A stretch of DNA of 64,000 nt, taken from an uncultured Alphaproteobacteria bacterium. GTDB lineage: Bacteria; Pseudomonadota; Alphaproteobacteria; Rs-D84. Each line of letters begins with the position of its first letter. Positions within the stretch are counted from its first letter, which is position 1. The DNA is taken from positions 186,001 through 250,000 of the forward strand of contig CANBCI010000001.1 in the NCBI GenBank assembly GCA_947367055.1, written 5' to 3'. Shown in pieces: positions 17,928-27,049 of this stretch. A program made the position numbers and the translations under genes. Under the pieces are notes generated by a model that worked only from the letters and a program-made list of their open reading frames with translations, did not search any database and was not told the origin of the DNA.

Positions 17928-18746
17928 ATGAAAAAAATACTGATACTGATTGCGGCATTGTGGATTGCGCCGTTGCACGCCGCCAGCATTATCGCAACGG
18001 TCGCGGGCAACCCGATAACCGATGCGGACGTAACCGCGCGAACAAAACTTATGGCCCGCCAGGGCAGCACGCCCACCGACAACCGCCGGGTTGCGTTGCA
18101 AAACATCATTGACGACTATATAAAAACATCATATGCGTCAAATTTCGACGCGGTTCCCGACGACAAGACAGTCGAACAGGAATTAAAGAAAATGAACATG
18201 GAAGACATGTCCGCGACGGAATTGGAAATGGCGCGCCGCGCGCTAAAGGCGGACATCGCATGGCAGATTGTGGTCGCACGAACCATTTTACCCACGGTTG
18301 AAACATCGTCGGACGATATAAATGCGGAAAAACGTGCATTGGCGGCGGAACATGGCCTGCCGCTGGAAATGACGATAATCCGCCTGATTGACATACCGGC
18401 CGACATGGCGGATAAACTAACCAAGCCAAAAAGTTGCGACGACGCATTGAAAATGGCGGAAAGTTTGGGCGGCGCGCCGCAAAAATTCACCGCGATGCAG
18501 TATGAACTGTCCAAAGACATTCGCGAACGTGTTGCGGGACTTGGCAACCTGGTGTGGTCGCCGCGGGTTGATAATTCTATTTTATTGGTATGCAGTTCCA
18601 AAAAGACGGCCGAATACGGAAAAATCGACGAGATAATAAAACAAAACACAATGTTCAAACGCGCCATGTTCATCGCGGACCAGCAATTAAAACAACTGCG
18701 CCGCAAAGCGGTCATAGTAATAAACGACGACAGATATAAATTATAA
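17928..18746 (+). CDS. surA: SurA-like periplasmic chaperone
   Basis: Follows lptD in the place surA usually occupies and starts at ATG 17928 with AAGGAAGAG before it (the track start is in lptD). 272 residues: a signal peptide (MKKILILIAALWIAPLHA), then the SurA N-terminal pattern SIIATVAGNPITDADVTARTKLM. The remainder is helical and only faintly like a parvulin domain (LEMTIIRLIDIP, GLGNLVWSPRVDNSILLV). SurA escorts unfolded outer-membrane proteins such as LptD; here the prolyl-isomerase part appears small or degenerate. Assignment rests on the N-terminal domain and context. Confidence 0.72.
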   Translation: MKKILILIAALWIAPLHAASIIATVAGNPITDADVTARTKLMARQGSTPTDNRRVALQNIIDDYIKTSYASNFDAVPDDKTVEQELKKMNMEDMSATELEMARRALKADIAWQIVVARTILPTVETSSDDINAEKRALAAEHGLPLEMTIIRLIDIPADMADKLTKPKSCDDALKMAESLGGAPQKFTAMQYELSKDIRERVAGLGNLVWSPRVDNSILLVCSSKKTAEYGKIDEIIKQNTMFKRAMFIADQQLKQLRRKAVIVINDDRYKL

Positions 18747-18760
18747 ATAAGGCGCATAAT

Positions 18761-19120
18761 ATGAAAACAACAGATAAAAAAACAAATATTACGCGGGCAG
18801 ATAAAGTCATACTTACCCTATCTCTGGTGCTATCTTGTTTGGTTGCAGCGGACTTGGTAACATCGGCTGAACGTACACGGGATATTATGAGAAAAATGAA
18901 CTCTCTGCAGGGACACAGGGATTATCTGCGCACAATGATAAGTATTTCTGATACACTCGTAACACGATACAATTCAACCGCAGCGCGCAAGGCAGCAAGG
19001 GACGCATCCTATGAATTACAGAAAATTGACAGCGCATATAATCGGGCTGTAATGGAATATGATGCAAACAAAATGTATCTTCAGCGCATAATTGATAAAA
19101 TCCAATCAAAAGAAAAATAA
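18761..19120 (+). CDS. Small single-pass membrane protein with coiled coil
   Basis: Unrecognised 119-residue protein. An N-terminal cytoplasmic tail (KKTNITRADK) is followed by one hydrophobic helix (VILTLSLVLSCLVAADLV) and a C-terminal helical, probably periplasmic region with heptad-like spacing. AAGGCGC precedes the ATG. It lies 14 nt after surA and 5 nt before rlmN, so it is in the lpt operon. Confidence 0.75.
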   Translation: MKTTDKKTNITRADKVILTLSLVLSCLVAADLVTSAERTRDIMRKMNSLQGHRDYLRTMISISDTLVTRYNSTAARKAARDASYELQKIDSAYNRAVMEYDANKMYLQRIIDKIQSKEK

Positions 19121-19125
19121 TTATA

Positions 19126-20235
19126 ATGTCAAACAAACCCATTTTGTTTAACATGACCCGCGGCGAACTGGAAAAGTTCGTCACCGACATGGGCCAACCG
19201 CGTTTTCGTGCGACGCAAATCCGCGAATGGTTAAATCGCGGCGCGCCGGATGTGGCGGCGATGAAAAACCTGCCGGAAACATTTCGGCGGGACTTGGACG
19301 CGGCGGCGCAAACTCTGCCCGTGCAGATTGTTAAAAAACTGCAGTCAGCGGACGGTGAAACGACAAAATTCCTGTTGCAGCTGCAGGACGGCGAACAAAT
19401 CGAATGTGTTTTAATGCGGACAACATACGGCAACAGCGTCTGCGTCAGTTCACAGGCCGGGTGCGCCATGGGCTGCAAGTTCTGTGCAAGCACACTGCTG
19501 GGGCTGAAGCGTAACCTGACCATAAATGAAATGTTATCCCAGGTTTTAATCGCGCAATGGGAACTGCGCCGCACGCGCACAACAGAATACGCCGGGCGCC
19601 CCAACGGCGACCCTAACAACGGCGATGTGTCGCATATCGTAATAATGGGCACGGGCGAACCGTTGCAAAACACGGAAAACGTAATTGGATTTATTGAACG
19701 GGCGAACGCAGACCTGGGCATCGGGTGGCGGCGAATAACATTGTCCACATGCGGGGTCGTTCCCGGCATACGCGATTTGATAAACTGGGGCCGGCCGATA
19801 AATTTGGCGATATCGCTGCATGCGCCTACAGACGAATTACGCAGTCAAATTATGCCGATTAACAACCGGTATAAACTGACCGAAGTACTGGCGGCGGCCG
19901 ATGATTTTGCCGCACTGCACAACCGGCAACTGATGATTGAATACATACTGCTGGGGCGGCGGGATGAAAATGGCGAAACGGTTTTGTACAATTCATCACC
20001 CGAGCATGCGGAACAATTGTCAAAATTGCTGGCGGGAAAAAACTGCATGGTGAACCTGATACCGTGGAACGCGGTTGATGAACGCGATTTTGCATCAATT
20101 TCAGGCAACGCGGTGCACCGGTTCCAAGACACGCTGATAAAAAACGGAATTCATACGCGCATTCGCCGGGAACGCGGTACCGACATCGGCAGTGCATGCG
20201 GACAACTGCGACTAAACAGCGCCCGCAAAAAATAA
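19126..20235 (+). CDS. rlmN: Dual-specificity 23S rRNA/tRNA adenine-C2 methyltransferase RlmN
   Basis: Radical SAM enzyme making m2A2503 in 23S rRNA and m2A37 in some tRNAs. 369 residues with the cluster motif CAMGCKFC (CX3CX2C). One of the two extra catalytic cysteines is visible near the C-terminus (DIGSACGQL). GEPLQN and HAPTDELRSQIMPINNRY are family-typical. It ends the lpt-surA operon, followed directly by a terminator. Confidence 0.97.
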   Translation: MSNKPILFNMTRGELEKFVTDMGQPRFRATQIREWLNRGAPDVAAMKNLPETFRRDLDAAAQTLPVQIVKKLQSADGETTKFLLQLQDGEQIECVLMRTTYGNSVCVSSQAGCAMGCKFCASTLLGLKRNLTINEMLSQVLIAQWELRRTRTTEYAGRPNGDPNNGDVSHIVIMGTGEPLQNTENVIGFIERANADLGIGWRRITLSTCGVVPGIRDLINWGRPINLAISLHAPTDELRSQIMPINNRYKLTEVLAAADDFAALHNRQLMIEYILLGRRDENGETVLYNSSPEHAEQLSKLLAGKNCMVNLIPWNAVDERDFASISGNAVHRFQDTLIKNGIHTRIRRERGTDIGSACGQLRLNSARKK

Positions 20236-20264
20236 TAATCCGCCGTACGGCGGATTATTATTTT
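20235..20264. terminator. Terminator between rlmN and the repeat-protein gene
   Basis: AATAATCCGCCG-TA-CGGCGGATTATT followed by ATTTTCC on the plus strand and flanked by AAAAA on the other side. Likely bidirectional between convergent genes. Confidence 0.8.
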
Positions 20265-21136
20265 CCTTTGGCTTTTCGTTGGAACTGTGCTTTTTTGTAT
20301 ATATAAAAGAACTGCTGTGCACACGGAACCGAGTCTTTGCATTTTTTATAACTTGTGCACATGCCGCCGTGATTTGTACAAATCAGACTGCACGGAACAA
20401 CATACTTGCCGGGAGTAATTTCAACATTCGACAAAATTTCATCCGGACGCAATGTTAGCAATCTATCATTCTTTGGGCCGTATGTTATATGATATTTCGG
20501 CTGCGGCGAATTTACAAACGAAACCGTGTTAATTTTAATGTTTTTTGGCTGCTTATACGGTTTTGACTTATACTCATGACGAGCCATCGGCGCTTTTGAT
20601 AAATAAAAGAACTGCTGTGCGCACGGAACCGGGGCTTTGCGTTTTTTATGACTTGTGCATATGCCGATGCGGTTTGTGCAAACCACGCCGCATGGAATAA
20701 TGTACTTCCCCGGCACAATATCAGTATGCGACAGGATTTTGTCGGCAGCCACCGTCATAAACTTGTCATTTGATGCGCCATATGTTATACGGTATACGGG
20801 CTGCGGTGAATTTACGAATGAAATCGCGTTAATTTTAATGCTTTTTAGCGTTTTGTCTGGTTTGATAACAAAATCACATTTATAAACGGAATAAAACTGG
20901 CCCTGGCATTGGCATCCGCGGCCCCTTGGCTTTATACACATGCCGTCAGAGCCCTGACAACGATGCCTGCAAGACACCAACAGGCCGCCCGGATACGGCA
21001 AAGTTTTTCCTTTGATTTGTTCGCTTGAAATAGTCTCGCTGCCGCCGCTTACAAAATATACTTTATAGTCGCCGGATTTTGTTTTACCGACATCTTTGAT
21101 TATTCGACGCAACGATTTTTTATCGGTATCGTGCAT
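20258..21136 (-). CDS. Tandem cysteine-rich repeat protein, unknown function
   Basis: 292 residues, no family recognised. Three repeats: a divergent first copy (YKVYFVSGGSETISSEQIKG with CRHRC, GMC, GCQCQGQFYSVYKC) and two close copies of about 90 residues built on FVNSPQPxYxITYGxxND, ILSxxxIxPGKYxxPC, CTNxxGxCTS and VPCAQQFFY. Each copy has a conserved four-cysteine set (C-x3-C-x6-C-x~10-C). There is no signal peptide, so cytoplasmic metal binding is as likely as disulfides. Start at 21136 has AGAGGTAG before it. It follows the 21142 membrane gene by 5 nt in one operon. Confidence 0.78.
   Translation of the reverse strand: MHDTDKKSLRRIIKDVGKTKSGDYKVYFVSGGSETISSEQIKGKTLPYPGGLLVSCRHRCQGSDGMCIKPRGRGCQCQGQFYSVYKCDFVIKPDKTLKSIKINAISFVNSPQPVYRITYGASNDKFMTVAADKILSHTDIVPGKYIIPCGVVCTNRIGICTSHKKRKAPVPCAQQFFYLSKAPMARHEYKSKPYKQPKNIKINTVSFVNSPQPKYHITYGPKNDRLLTLRPDEILSNVEITPGKYVVPCSLICTNHGGMCTSYKKCKDSVPCAQQFFYIYKKAQFQRKAKGK
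20305..20549. repeat. Coding repeat unit, copy 1 (300-bp period)
   Basis: Near-identical at DNA level to 20605-20849. Landmark strings such as aaagaactgctgtgc and ttaattttaatg recur at exactly +300. It encodes the C-terminal repeat of the cysteine-rich protein. Confidence 0.85.
20605..20849. repeat. Coding repeat unit, copy 2 (300-bp period)
   Basis: Second copy of the intragenic direct repeat, diverged mostly by synonymous-looking changes, indicating an internal duplication kept under selection. Confidence 0.85.
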
Positions 21137-21141
21137 TTAAA

Positions 21142-21432
21142 CTACCTCTGCCGTGAATCAAACATACCAAGCGGCGCATTATATCGCACGGTATCGGGAT
21201 AAACAGACGGCAATATATATGATTGACGTTCGATTTTAGGGCCGGCAGATTTTGGTAACGCAACAACGGACGCAGATTGCGCGACACCATCCCTCAAAAG
21301 CGTATAATGATATTTCATCATTACAACGCACACCATTGAAAAACATCCCAAAAAAGCCATTACATACCATTCCGAATATTTATCCGGAGAGAAATTTTTC
21401 AACTTGTCAAAATTTATCATATTCTTATTCAT
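21142..21432 (-). CDS. Small single-pass membrane protein
   Basis: Unrecognised. I use ATG 21432; the track's 21441 is a TTG three codons earlier. 96 residues with one hydrophobic helix (WYVMAFLGCFSMVCVVMM) after a short cytoplasmic N-terminus, and a polar tail rich in Pro/Ser. It is the first gene of the pair with the cysteine-repeat protein. Confidence 0.65.
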   Translation of the reverse strand: MNKNMINFDKLKNFSPDKYSEWYVMAFLGCFSMVCVVMMKYHYTLLRDGVAQSASVVALPKSAGPKIERQSYILPSVYPDTVRYNAPLGMFDSRQR

Positions 21433-21470
21433 TTTTTGCAAACGCTTTCCCGTCTATGTTTTTACACACT

Positions 21471-21500
21471 ATAATATAGACAAAATATACAAAAAGTCAA
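21471..21500 (-). promoter_or_regulatory. Promoter of the 21432-20258 operon
   Basis: Minus strand TTGACT (21495-21500), 18-bp spacer, TATTAT (21471-21476), giving a leader of about 32 nt. Confidence 0.6.
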
Positions 21501-21519
21501 CTATTTTTATAAAAAATTA

Positions 21520-22269
21520 TCAGGATTTTGATTTTTTACGATTTTCGCGCGCCATTTCCTTGGCATCACGGGCGGCGCGCGCTTCCTCTATCAGTTTTAT
21601 TTTGTCACGCTTTATATTTTCAATATATGTCTGTTGGTATAATTCCTGGTATACATTACGAAAAAATCGGTCAAATACCGGCGCCAATTCATCCGGATAA
21701 CATGTCAAAGGAATCTTTTTAGACCTGTTGGATTCCTGGTCAATATACAATTCCCTGCACTGCCTGCGTTTTGCGTATAATTCGGGGTAATTTTTCCGTG
21801 CCTCGCTGTTAAAACGGCGGCTGACGGACAAATCTGGGCGAATTCCCACAACATCCCCCAGTTTGTTGTCAATAATATCTGACAACAACGGGTCGATACG
21901 TTCAAATGCGACAAAATATCCGTCCGGAACGCGTGTCAAATCTATATTGCTGCGACGGGCAATGTCCGCGGCCATGCCGGGGTCATGCTGAATTTCGTTC
22001 AACATCTTTGGCGTTAAATTTATATCTATTTTACACGTCTTGCATGATTTTCCCTGAACATCAGGATGCGTTCTTGATGCAATTATGTATGCCAGCGCAA
22101 CAAACCCCAGCACCATTACAACCAGTATCAATAATACAATTTTCCCGGATATTCCGCGGCTGTTGTTAATATTTGTTTCCGTTATGGAATTATTATTACC
22201 GCGTTGAATAACAGTCTTGCCGGATTTCGGTTTTATGAAACTGATAAGCCATGATAAAATCTTTGCCAT
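21520..22269 (-). CDS. Single-pass membrane protein with CxxC, unknown
   Basis: 249 residues, no family recognised. A basic cytoplasmic head (KPKSGKTVIQRGNNNSITETNI) precedes one membrane helix (GKIVLLILVVMVLGFVALAYIIA), then a CKTCK pair and a helical domain ending in a strongly charged coiled coil (IKLIEEARAARDAKEMARENRKK). AAGGGAT precedes the ATG. Its promoter overlaps the end of the pil cluster. Confidence 0.7.
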   Translation of the reverse strand: MAKILSWLISFIKPKSGKTVIQRGNNNSITETNINNSRGISGKIVLLILVVMVLGFVALAYIIASRTHPDVQGKSCKTCKIDINLTPKMLNEIQHDPGMAADIARRSNIDLTRVPDGYFVAFERIDPLLSDIIDNKLGDVVGIRPDLSVSRRFNSEARKNYPELYAKRRQCRELYIDQESNRSKKIPLTCYPDELAPVFDRFFRNVYQELYQQTYIENIKRDKIKLIEEARAARDAKEMARENRKKSKS

Positions 22270-22293
22270 GAAAACAATCCCTTCCGCATTTTT

Positions 22294-22322
22294 ATGATAT
22301 AGGATTTATTTCCTTTGGGCAA
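22294..22322 (-). promoter_or_regulatory. Promoter of the 21520-22269 gene
   Basis: Minus strand TTGCCC (22317-22322), 17-bp spacer, TATCAT (22294-22299); start near 22287. Confidence 0.5.
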
Positions 22323-22335
22323 GCCACATTTCATT

Positions 22336-23406
22336 TTAACTCAATGCGGCGGTTATTTGATCCTGCATCTGGAAGGTTCCCAGAACAACCCACGCAATTA
22401 TGGCGGACACCAACAAAATGCCCAGACTGTTCATCGTGCTGGAAATGGATTCCATTTTTCGTATGGATTCATCCAGATAATCGTTCGCCACCGCGGACAA
22501 GTTTTCATCAAACCCGTTCATGTCCGCATATATTGTCAAATCTCCGATTATTTCGCGGCTTGGGAAATCGCGATCGGCATGGCTAAGCGCCATTCCCAGA
22601 TTGTCGCCGTTTGCAATGAAACCCAGCGTCCGTTCCAATATTGCACGCAAATATCTGTTTGCGTTATCGGCCAGCATGCGCATCGCCGCCGGTATCGTCA
22701 CACCCGCCGACACCATTGCCGCCAAACTCATCAGCCATGTAACGGACACTTGAATTTTATATATGCTCCACGGGGGGATTTCGTCAAATTTGGAACGCAA
22801 CCACCCGGACCAATTGGCCAAACTCATCCACACCACCAGCACGGCCAACAGAAACCCGATTACAATCGCGAACCAATAATTTATCGCAAAATCAGACATC
22901 CATATCAACCCGCGCGCGACGCCGCGCCAAACAACATCGTCACCCGCAACGGACGCCAACGGCGGCACCAGGTAAACACCGACCATGATGATTATGCCAA
23001 ACGTCAGTGCCAATAAAAACAACGGATAGGCAATCGCACTGCGCATGGCGCGCTTTATACGCTGCGTGCCCTCGACAACGCGTCCGACATTTTCCAGCGC
23101 AACCACCAAATTGGACAGATTTCCCGACGTCACCAGCAATGTTTCATCCATCGGCACCCAGCCGCGCGTCGCATCGGAAAAACTCATCCCGCGTTCCAGG
23201 TTTTTTTGCCATTCGCGCATAACAATCGCAAACGGCTCATTGGGCTTTTTTCCGTTGTTGCTTTCTATCATTTCAAGACGGCCCAGCGCGTCCATTAATG
23301 TAAAGTCATTGCGCAACAGCGACGCCAATTTGCGCGCCGTCGCCATGCGCTTTTGCGTATTGAGCCGAAACACCATCTTGGCATAAAGTTTTTCCAGCCC
23401 ATTCAT
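22336..23406 (-). CDS. pilR: Type IV pilus inner-membrane platform protein (GspF/PilR family)
   Basis: 356 residues from ATG 23406, one base after the ATPase stop. Two T2SSF domains, each a helical bundle followed by membrane segments (ALTFGIIIMVGVYLVPPLA; IVIGFLLAVLVVWMSLA; LGILLVSAIIAWVVLGTF). The family forms the inner-membrane platform under the pilus and couples to the assembly ATPase. Gene order pilO-pilP-ATPase-platform matches the type IVb (R64-like) set, where the platform is PilR; the symbol follows that naming. Confidence 0.87.
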   Translation of the reverse strand: MNGLEKLYAKMVFRLNTQKRMATARKLASLLRNDFTLMDALGRLEMIESNNGKKPNEPFAIVMREWQKNLERGMSFSDATRGWVPMDETLLVTSGNLSNLVVALENVGRVVEGTQRIKRAMRSAIAYPLFLLALTFGIIIMVGVYLVPPLASVAGDDVVWRGVARGLIWMSDFAINYWFAIVIGFLLAVLVVWMSLANWSGWLRSKFDEIPPWSIYKIQVSVTWLMSLAAMVSAGVTIPAAMRMLADNANRYLRAILERTLGFIANGDNLGMALSHADRDFPSREIIGDLTIYADMNGFDENLSAVANDYLDESIRKMESISSTMNSLGILLVSAIIAWVVLGTFQMQDQITAALS

Positions 23407-23407
23407 A

Positions 23408-25042
23408 TCAATACACCCCCGGTCGATCCAGCAGGCCAACCCATCTTTCCAATTCGTCGACACCAATTATACCACGCAGCATAAGTTCCATGGCCGATTC
23501 TTTCAAGGTGCGGCCATCCATTTCCTCCAGCCAATAACGCACGGCGCCGTCGGTATTGCCCGACAATGCCAGGCCCAAAAATTCACTGTTTGTGATGATG
23601 ATTTCACCGGCCTTGATGCGCCCCAGCGTTCCGGTTCCATTGCATTCCGTGCATCCGGCGCCGCGAATATAAACCTGACGCAGGCCGATTTCCCCGAACG
23701 CATCCAGAACACGCTGATACGCCGGATTTTCGGGATGATCCGCCAAACGTTCCCTGCAATACGGACACAGCTTTTTAAACAGGCGCATTGAAACCAGGCC
23801 GCGCATCATCGTTTCTTCTTTAAGTTTGAAACCCTCTATGCCCAAGTCCAGCAATCGCGTCAGCGCAGCAATCGCCGAATTTGCATGCAGTGTTGTCCAA
23901 ACATTGTGCCCGGACAACGCGCCACGTATCGTCAACTGCGCCGCGGCCAAAGTTCTGATTTCGCCAACCATCAGCGTGTCGGGGTCACTGCGCAACGCCG
24001 CGGCCAGTGCCTCGGTATACTTTTCGTCGCGCTGTTCTTCGGTGGTGGTGTTTACAACCGGCATCTGATGCGCACCGAAAATCTTTTGTTCGACCGGATT
24101 TTCCACCGTTATCATATTGATTTCATAGTGCCGCTCTTTCAGCATAAGCGACATGTTGCGCGCCAATGTGGTTGATTTTCCGGAACTGGTCGGACCGGCA
24201 ACAATTACCAATCCGGTCGGGAACGCGCGCAGTCGCATCAAAAGCCTTTGTTCATATTCGCCAAATTCCTGTTCGGTTTTTATGCCTTCGGACGGGTTGT
24301 CATACAGCAGTCGCATAACGACATAGCGGCTGCCGAATGCGATGGGATTGAACTGCATACGAATACTTAATATCCCCGCCGGCAGATATAAATCCTTGGT
24401 TCCGCGCAGTGGTGTGCGCCCGTCTTTTTGCGCGGATTGATATTCGTTCTGGGCATAGTTTGCGTTCGACATGTCGGACGACGCAAACGCCGCGCGAACA
24501 AACGATTCACCCCACCCCGAATTATATTCCAAAACAGGCTGCATACTGCCGTCAATACGGAAATAAATCGTCGTCTGGTCCGCCACCTCTATGTGAATAT
24601 CCGAAACCTTTTGCGCGGCGGCCTTGGCGATTATATCGACAAAATCCTTTTGCATTTGGTTGTCAAAATCACGTGTGGCGCGGCCACTGCCTAATTTTAA
24701 TTCATAAGACTTGTATATCGCGGAAACTAGCCCCAAATCGGAATAAAACGGCCGGCGCATCGCGCGCCCGCGCTTTTTCAGCAAATCCAAAAACGCCAAC
24801 ACACGCCCGTCGTACCGGTGCGTGCGCGAAATAATAATCTCGCCCCCGGAAAAATATGCAATCAGACTCTGCGTATCCTTGGGCAGTTCCAGTTCCGCCC
24901 CCGTCGCCGTCAGCAGCCTGTTCCCATTTGCAAACAGATAGTCGACCACGTCCTTTATTTCGGCATTTTCCAGCCCCGCCGGCACGGAATCCGTTTGTGC
25001 GGCGGAAATATTTTCCAAAGAATCGTTGTTCTGCTTTTTCAT
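23408..25042 (-). CDS. pilQ: Type IVb pilus assembly ATPase (GspE/PilQ family)
   Basis: 544-residue secretion ATPase powering pilus assembly. Walker A GPTSSGKSTT, Asp-box VENPVEQ, Walker B LMVGEIR with the following GALSGHNVWTTLHANSA His-box, and two zinc-knuckle CxxC pairs (CPYCRE, CTECNGTG). N-terminal DIHIEVADQTTIYFRIDG is the N2-like domain. In R64-type systems this ATPase is called PilQ (not the secretin). TGA stop, then the platform ATG one base later. Confidence 0.92.
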   Translation of the reverse strand: MKKQNNDSLENISAAQTDSVPAGLENAEIKDVVDYLFANGNRLLTATGAELELPKDTQSLIAYFSGGEIIISRTHRYDGRVLAFLDLLKKRGRAMRRPFYSDLGLVSAIYKSYELKLGSGRATRDFDNQMQKDFVDIIAKAAAQKVSDIHIEVADQTTIYFRIDGSMQPVLEYNSGWGESFVRAAFASSDMSNANYAQNEYQSAQKDGRTPLRGTKDLYLPAGILSIRMQFNPIAFGSRYVVMRLLYDNPSEGIKTEQEFGEYEQRLLMRLRAFPTGLVIVAGPTSSGKSTTLARNMSLMLKERHYEINMITVENPVEQKIFGAHQMPVVNTTTEEQRDEKYTEALAAALRSDPDTLMVGEIRTLAAAQLTIRGALSGHNVWTTLHANSAIAALTRLLDLGIEGFKLKEETMMRGLVSMRLFKKLCPYCRERLADHPENPAYQRVLDAFGEIGLRQVYIRGAGCTECNGTGTLGRIKAGEIIITNSEFLGLALSGNTDGAVRYWLEEMDGRTLKESAMELMLRGIIGVDELERWVGLLDRPGVY

Positions 25043-25064
25043 TTGCTGCGCTTGTTATTTTGGT

Positions 25065-25778
25065 TTATCGGTTTGCACTGATGTTCAGGTTTTGGGTCAT
25101 GCCGTCTTTGATAAATTCAACCCCGTCGTACAAGGAAATCGATTTGACCGTAAACCCGTCCAGTGTCTTGCCAACGGAAATCCGCTTGTTCTGGCCGGTT
25201 TCCAAATCCGTAACCGTTGCCTGCAACTGGGAACCCGCACCGAACACATTGACCAGGCGGTATTTTTCACCCAAATCAACATCCGTTTCAACCGGTTCCG
25301 GAACGGACGCTGATGCCGGCGCGTTTGTTGCGGCGGCTTCGGCCTGGGCCTGCAGACGTTCCTTTTCACGGGCCAGACGGGCGGCCTCGGCCTCCAGTTT
25401 GGCCTTTTCGGTTTCTATTTCCTGTTTCTGCGCCTCGGCACGGCCGGACAGTGTGTCTATTTCCATGTGCAGCTTTATTTTCTCTGCGGCCAGTCTGTCC
25501 AGTTCCAAATCCAGCTGGGCGCGTTCTTTTTCCAACTGCATCAAAACCTTTTCCTGTTCCAACGTGGTTATCTGCTGAAACAGTGAACCATCAGCGTTAT
25601 ACGCCGCAACCGCATCCGCCGTCAGCGAATCCAATTCTTCATCAGTGTACTGTGCGTCCGCCGCCTGCATGGCAACCGGTTCTGTTTCCAAATCAAATGC
25701 GTCAATTTCCGCAAATACCGGCGCGGCACATGTCGCGACAAAAACAGACATCATGAAAATACTTATCTTATTTGGCAT
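25065..25778 (-). CDS. pilP: Type IV pilus biogenesis protein PilP-like
   Basis: 237 residues: a signal peptide (MPNKISIFMMSVFVATCAAPVFA), an acidic stretch, a long coiled coil (about 60-150, QEKVLMQLEKERAQLDLELDRL), a Pro/Ala linker and a C-terminal beta domain (YRLVNVFGAGSQLQATVTDLETGQ...VGKTLDGFTVKSISLYDGVEF) typical of PilP of type IVb pili. It probably bridges the inner-membrane assembly to the secretin. The start overlaps the end of pilO by 11 nt and is preceded by GAGGTGAT. Confidence 0.82.
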   Translation of the reverse strand: MPNKISIFMMSVFVATCAAPVFAEIDAFDLETEPVAMQAADAQYTDEELDSLTADAVAAYNADGSLFQQITTLEQEKVLMQLEKERAQLDLELDRLAAEKIKLHMEIDTLSGRAEAQKQEIETEKAKLEAEAARLAREKERLQAQAEAAATNAPASASVPEPVETDVDLGEKYRLVNVFGAGSQLQATVTDLETGQNKRISVGKTLDGFTVKSISLYDGVEFIKDGMTQNLNISANR

Positions 25779-27030
25779 ATATTATCACCTCATAGTTCCA
25801 TATGCGACGCGCCGCATTCCACGCACACCGCGTCATATAAACACCGCCGAATTCATCGAATATGCGCATAAACTGCGACGGCACAAGTTTTGATTCAACC
25901 GCAATTTCCACAATGTTTAGCGACATCGTGTCAACCCCGTTCGACAAAACGTCAACGACAATCTGGGATTCGATTGACGCACCAATTGACTGAAACGCAG
26001 ATTGAACATCACGCAAAAGCGTTTCCGCATCGCGCTCGTCCTGGCTTGCCACCGACGAAACCGCCGGCACAGGCACACTGACCCGCAGCATGTCTTCATT
26101 TTGCTTGGCAACGACGGCACCCGGCATCAGTTCCGTTGCCATTGCGTAAAAATCATCAAGGGTTCCGAAATCCCGCTGAAATTCCGCAACCGCCTGTGTC
26201 TCTCCGCACTCGACAGATGTCTGGTTCCAACCGGTCACATTCTGCATCAGAAACGCCATTGCGCGAAAGCACATGTCCGCGCGCGCGGCTACATTTGGCA
26301 AATTCTCGTACGGGGGAACAATCGGTTCCGGTTCCGGCGCCTTCTCAATATTAAACTCGGCGTCCAGTTCGCGGTTTTTTTCCTCTATTTGACGCTTGTA
26401 CTCGGCCGCCAGTTCCGGATTTATCTGCGAAACCTGGGGACGCGGCATCATCATTTGACGCAGCGGTTCGCGAAATATCGACCCGATAAGCGCCAGAAAT
26501 AAAACGATTATCAAAACCGGCACCAGACCGGCGCGAACACGACTGATTGAATGCAGAACGGCACGTACGCCGCCGGGGACAATCTCTGTAATCAATCGTT
26601 CGACCGCACGCGGCATGCCCCATGCACCGGGCGCCACAAACGCCCCCCAATCGGGTATCTGCGACAATTTTGAATATTCGGCGCGGGCCTCGCTTTCCGT
26701 TGGGAACAATTTATCTTCTAAAATAACGCCGTTTCGCATCGCGACCAGGTAATATCCCCTGTCCACCTGAAACACGGCCAAAAACGATGAAAATTCCGGG
26801 AACGCGTCCACAATGGACGCCGCCGCGGACGGCATTCCGGCCCGGTGCCCGAATTTTCGCGCCCCCAGCCCCACCATTGAACGATATTCCGTGAACAGGT
26901 TGAGTTTTTTATCAACACCCCGTGCAAGATTGCGCGCATAATTGCGCGCAAAAAATCCGCTTGCAATCGGTTGCCAAAACAGACCGACCGCGTATTTTTT
27001 CCTGTTAACAGATATGACTTGGTTTGCCAA
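25768..27030 (-). CDS. pilO: Type IVb pilus protein PilO2-like
   Basis: About 420 residues beginning at a TTG (27030) that has a perfect GAGGGAG five bases upstream; the track's ATG at 27120 lies upstream of both the promoter and a terminator. N-terminal actin-like cytoplasmic region (VGLFWQPI, FGHRAGMPSAAASIVD), one membrane helix (LVPVLIIVLFLALIGSIF), a coiled coil and a periplasmic ferredoxin-like domain. This is the PilO2/PilM-N-O-like inner-membrane component of type IVb systems. Confidence 0.82.
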   Translation of the reverse strand: MANQVISVNRKKYAVGLFWQPIASGFFARNYARNLARGVDKKLNLFTEYRSMVGLGARKFGHRAGMPSAAASIVDAFPEFSSFLAVFQVDRGYYLVAMRNGVILEDKLFPTESEARAEYSKLSQIPDWGAFVAPGAWGMPRAVERLITEIVPGGVRAVLHSISRVRAGLVPVLIIVLFLALIGSIFREPLRQMMMPRPQVSQINPELAAEYKRQIEEKNRELDAEFNIEKAPEPEPIVPPYENLPNVAARADMCFRAMAFLMQNVTGWNQTSVECGETQAVAEFQRDFGTLDDFYAMATELMPGAVVAKQNEDMLRVSVPVPAVSSVASQDERDAETLLRDVQSAFQSIGASIESQIVVDVLSNGVDTMSLNIVEIAVESKLVPSQFMRIFDEFGGVYMTRCAWNAARRIWNYEVIIYAK

Positions 27031-27049
27031 TTTCTCCCTCTTATGACAA

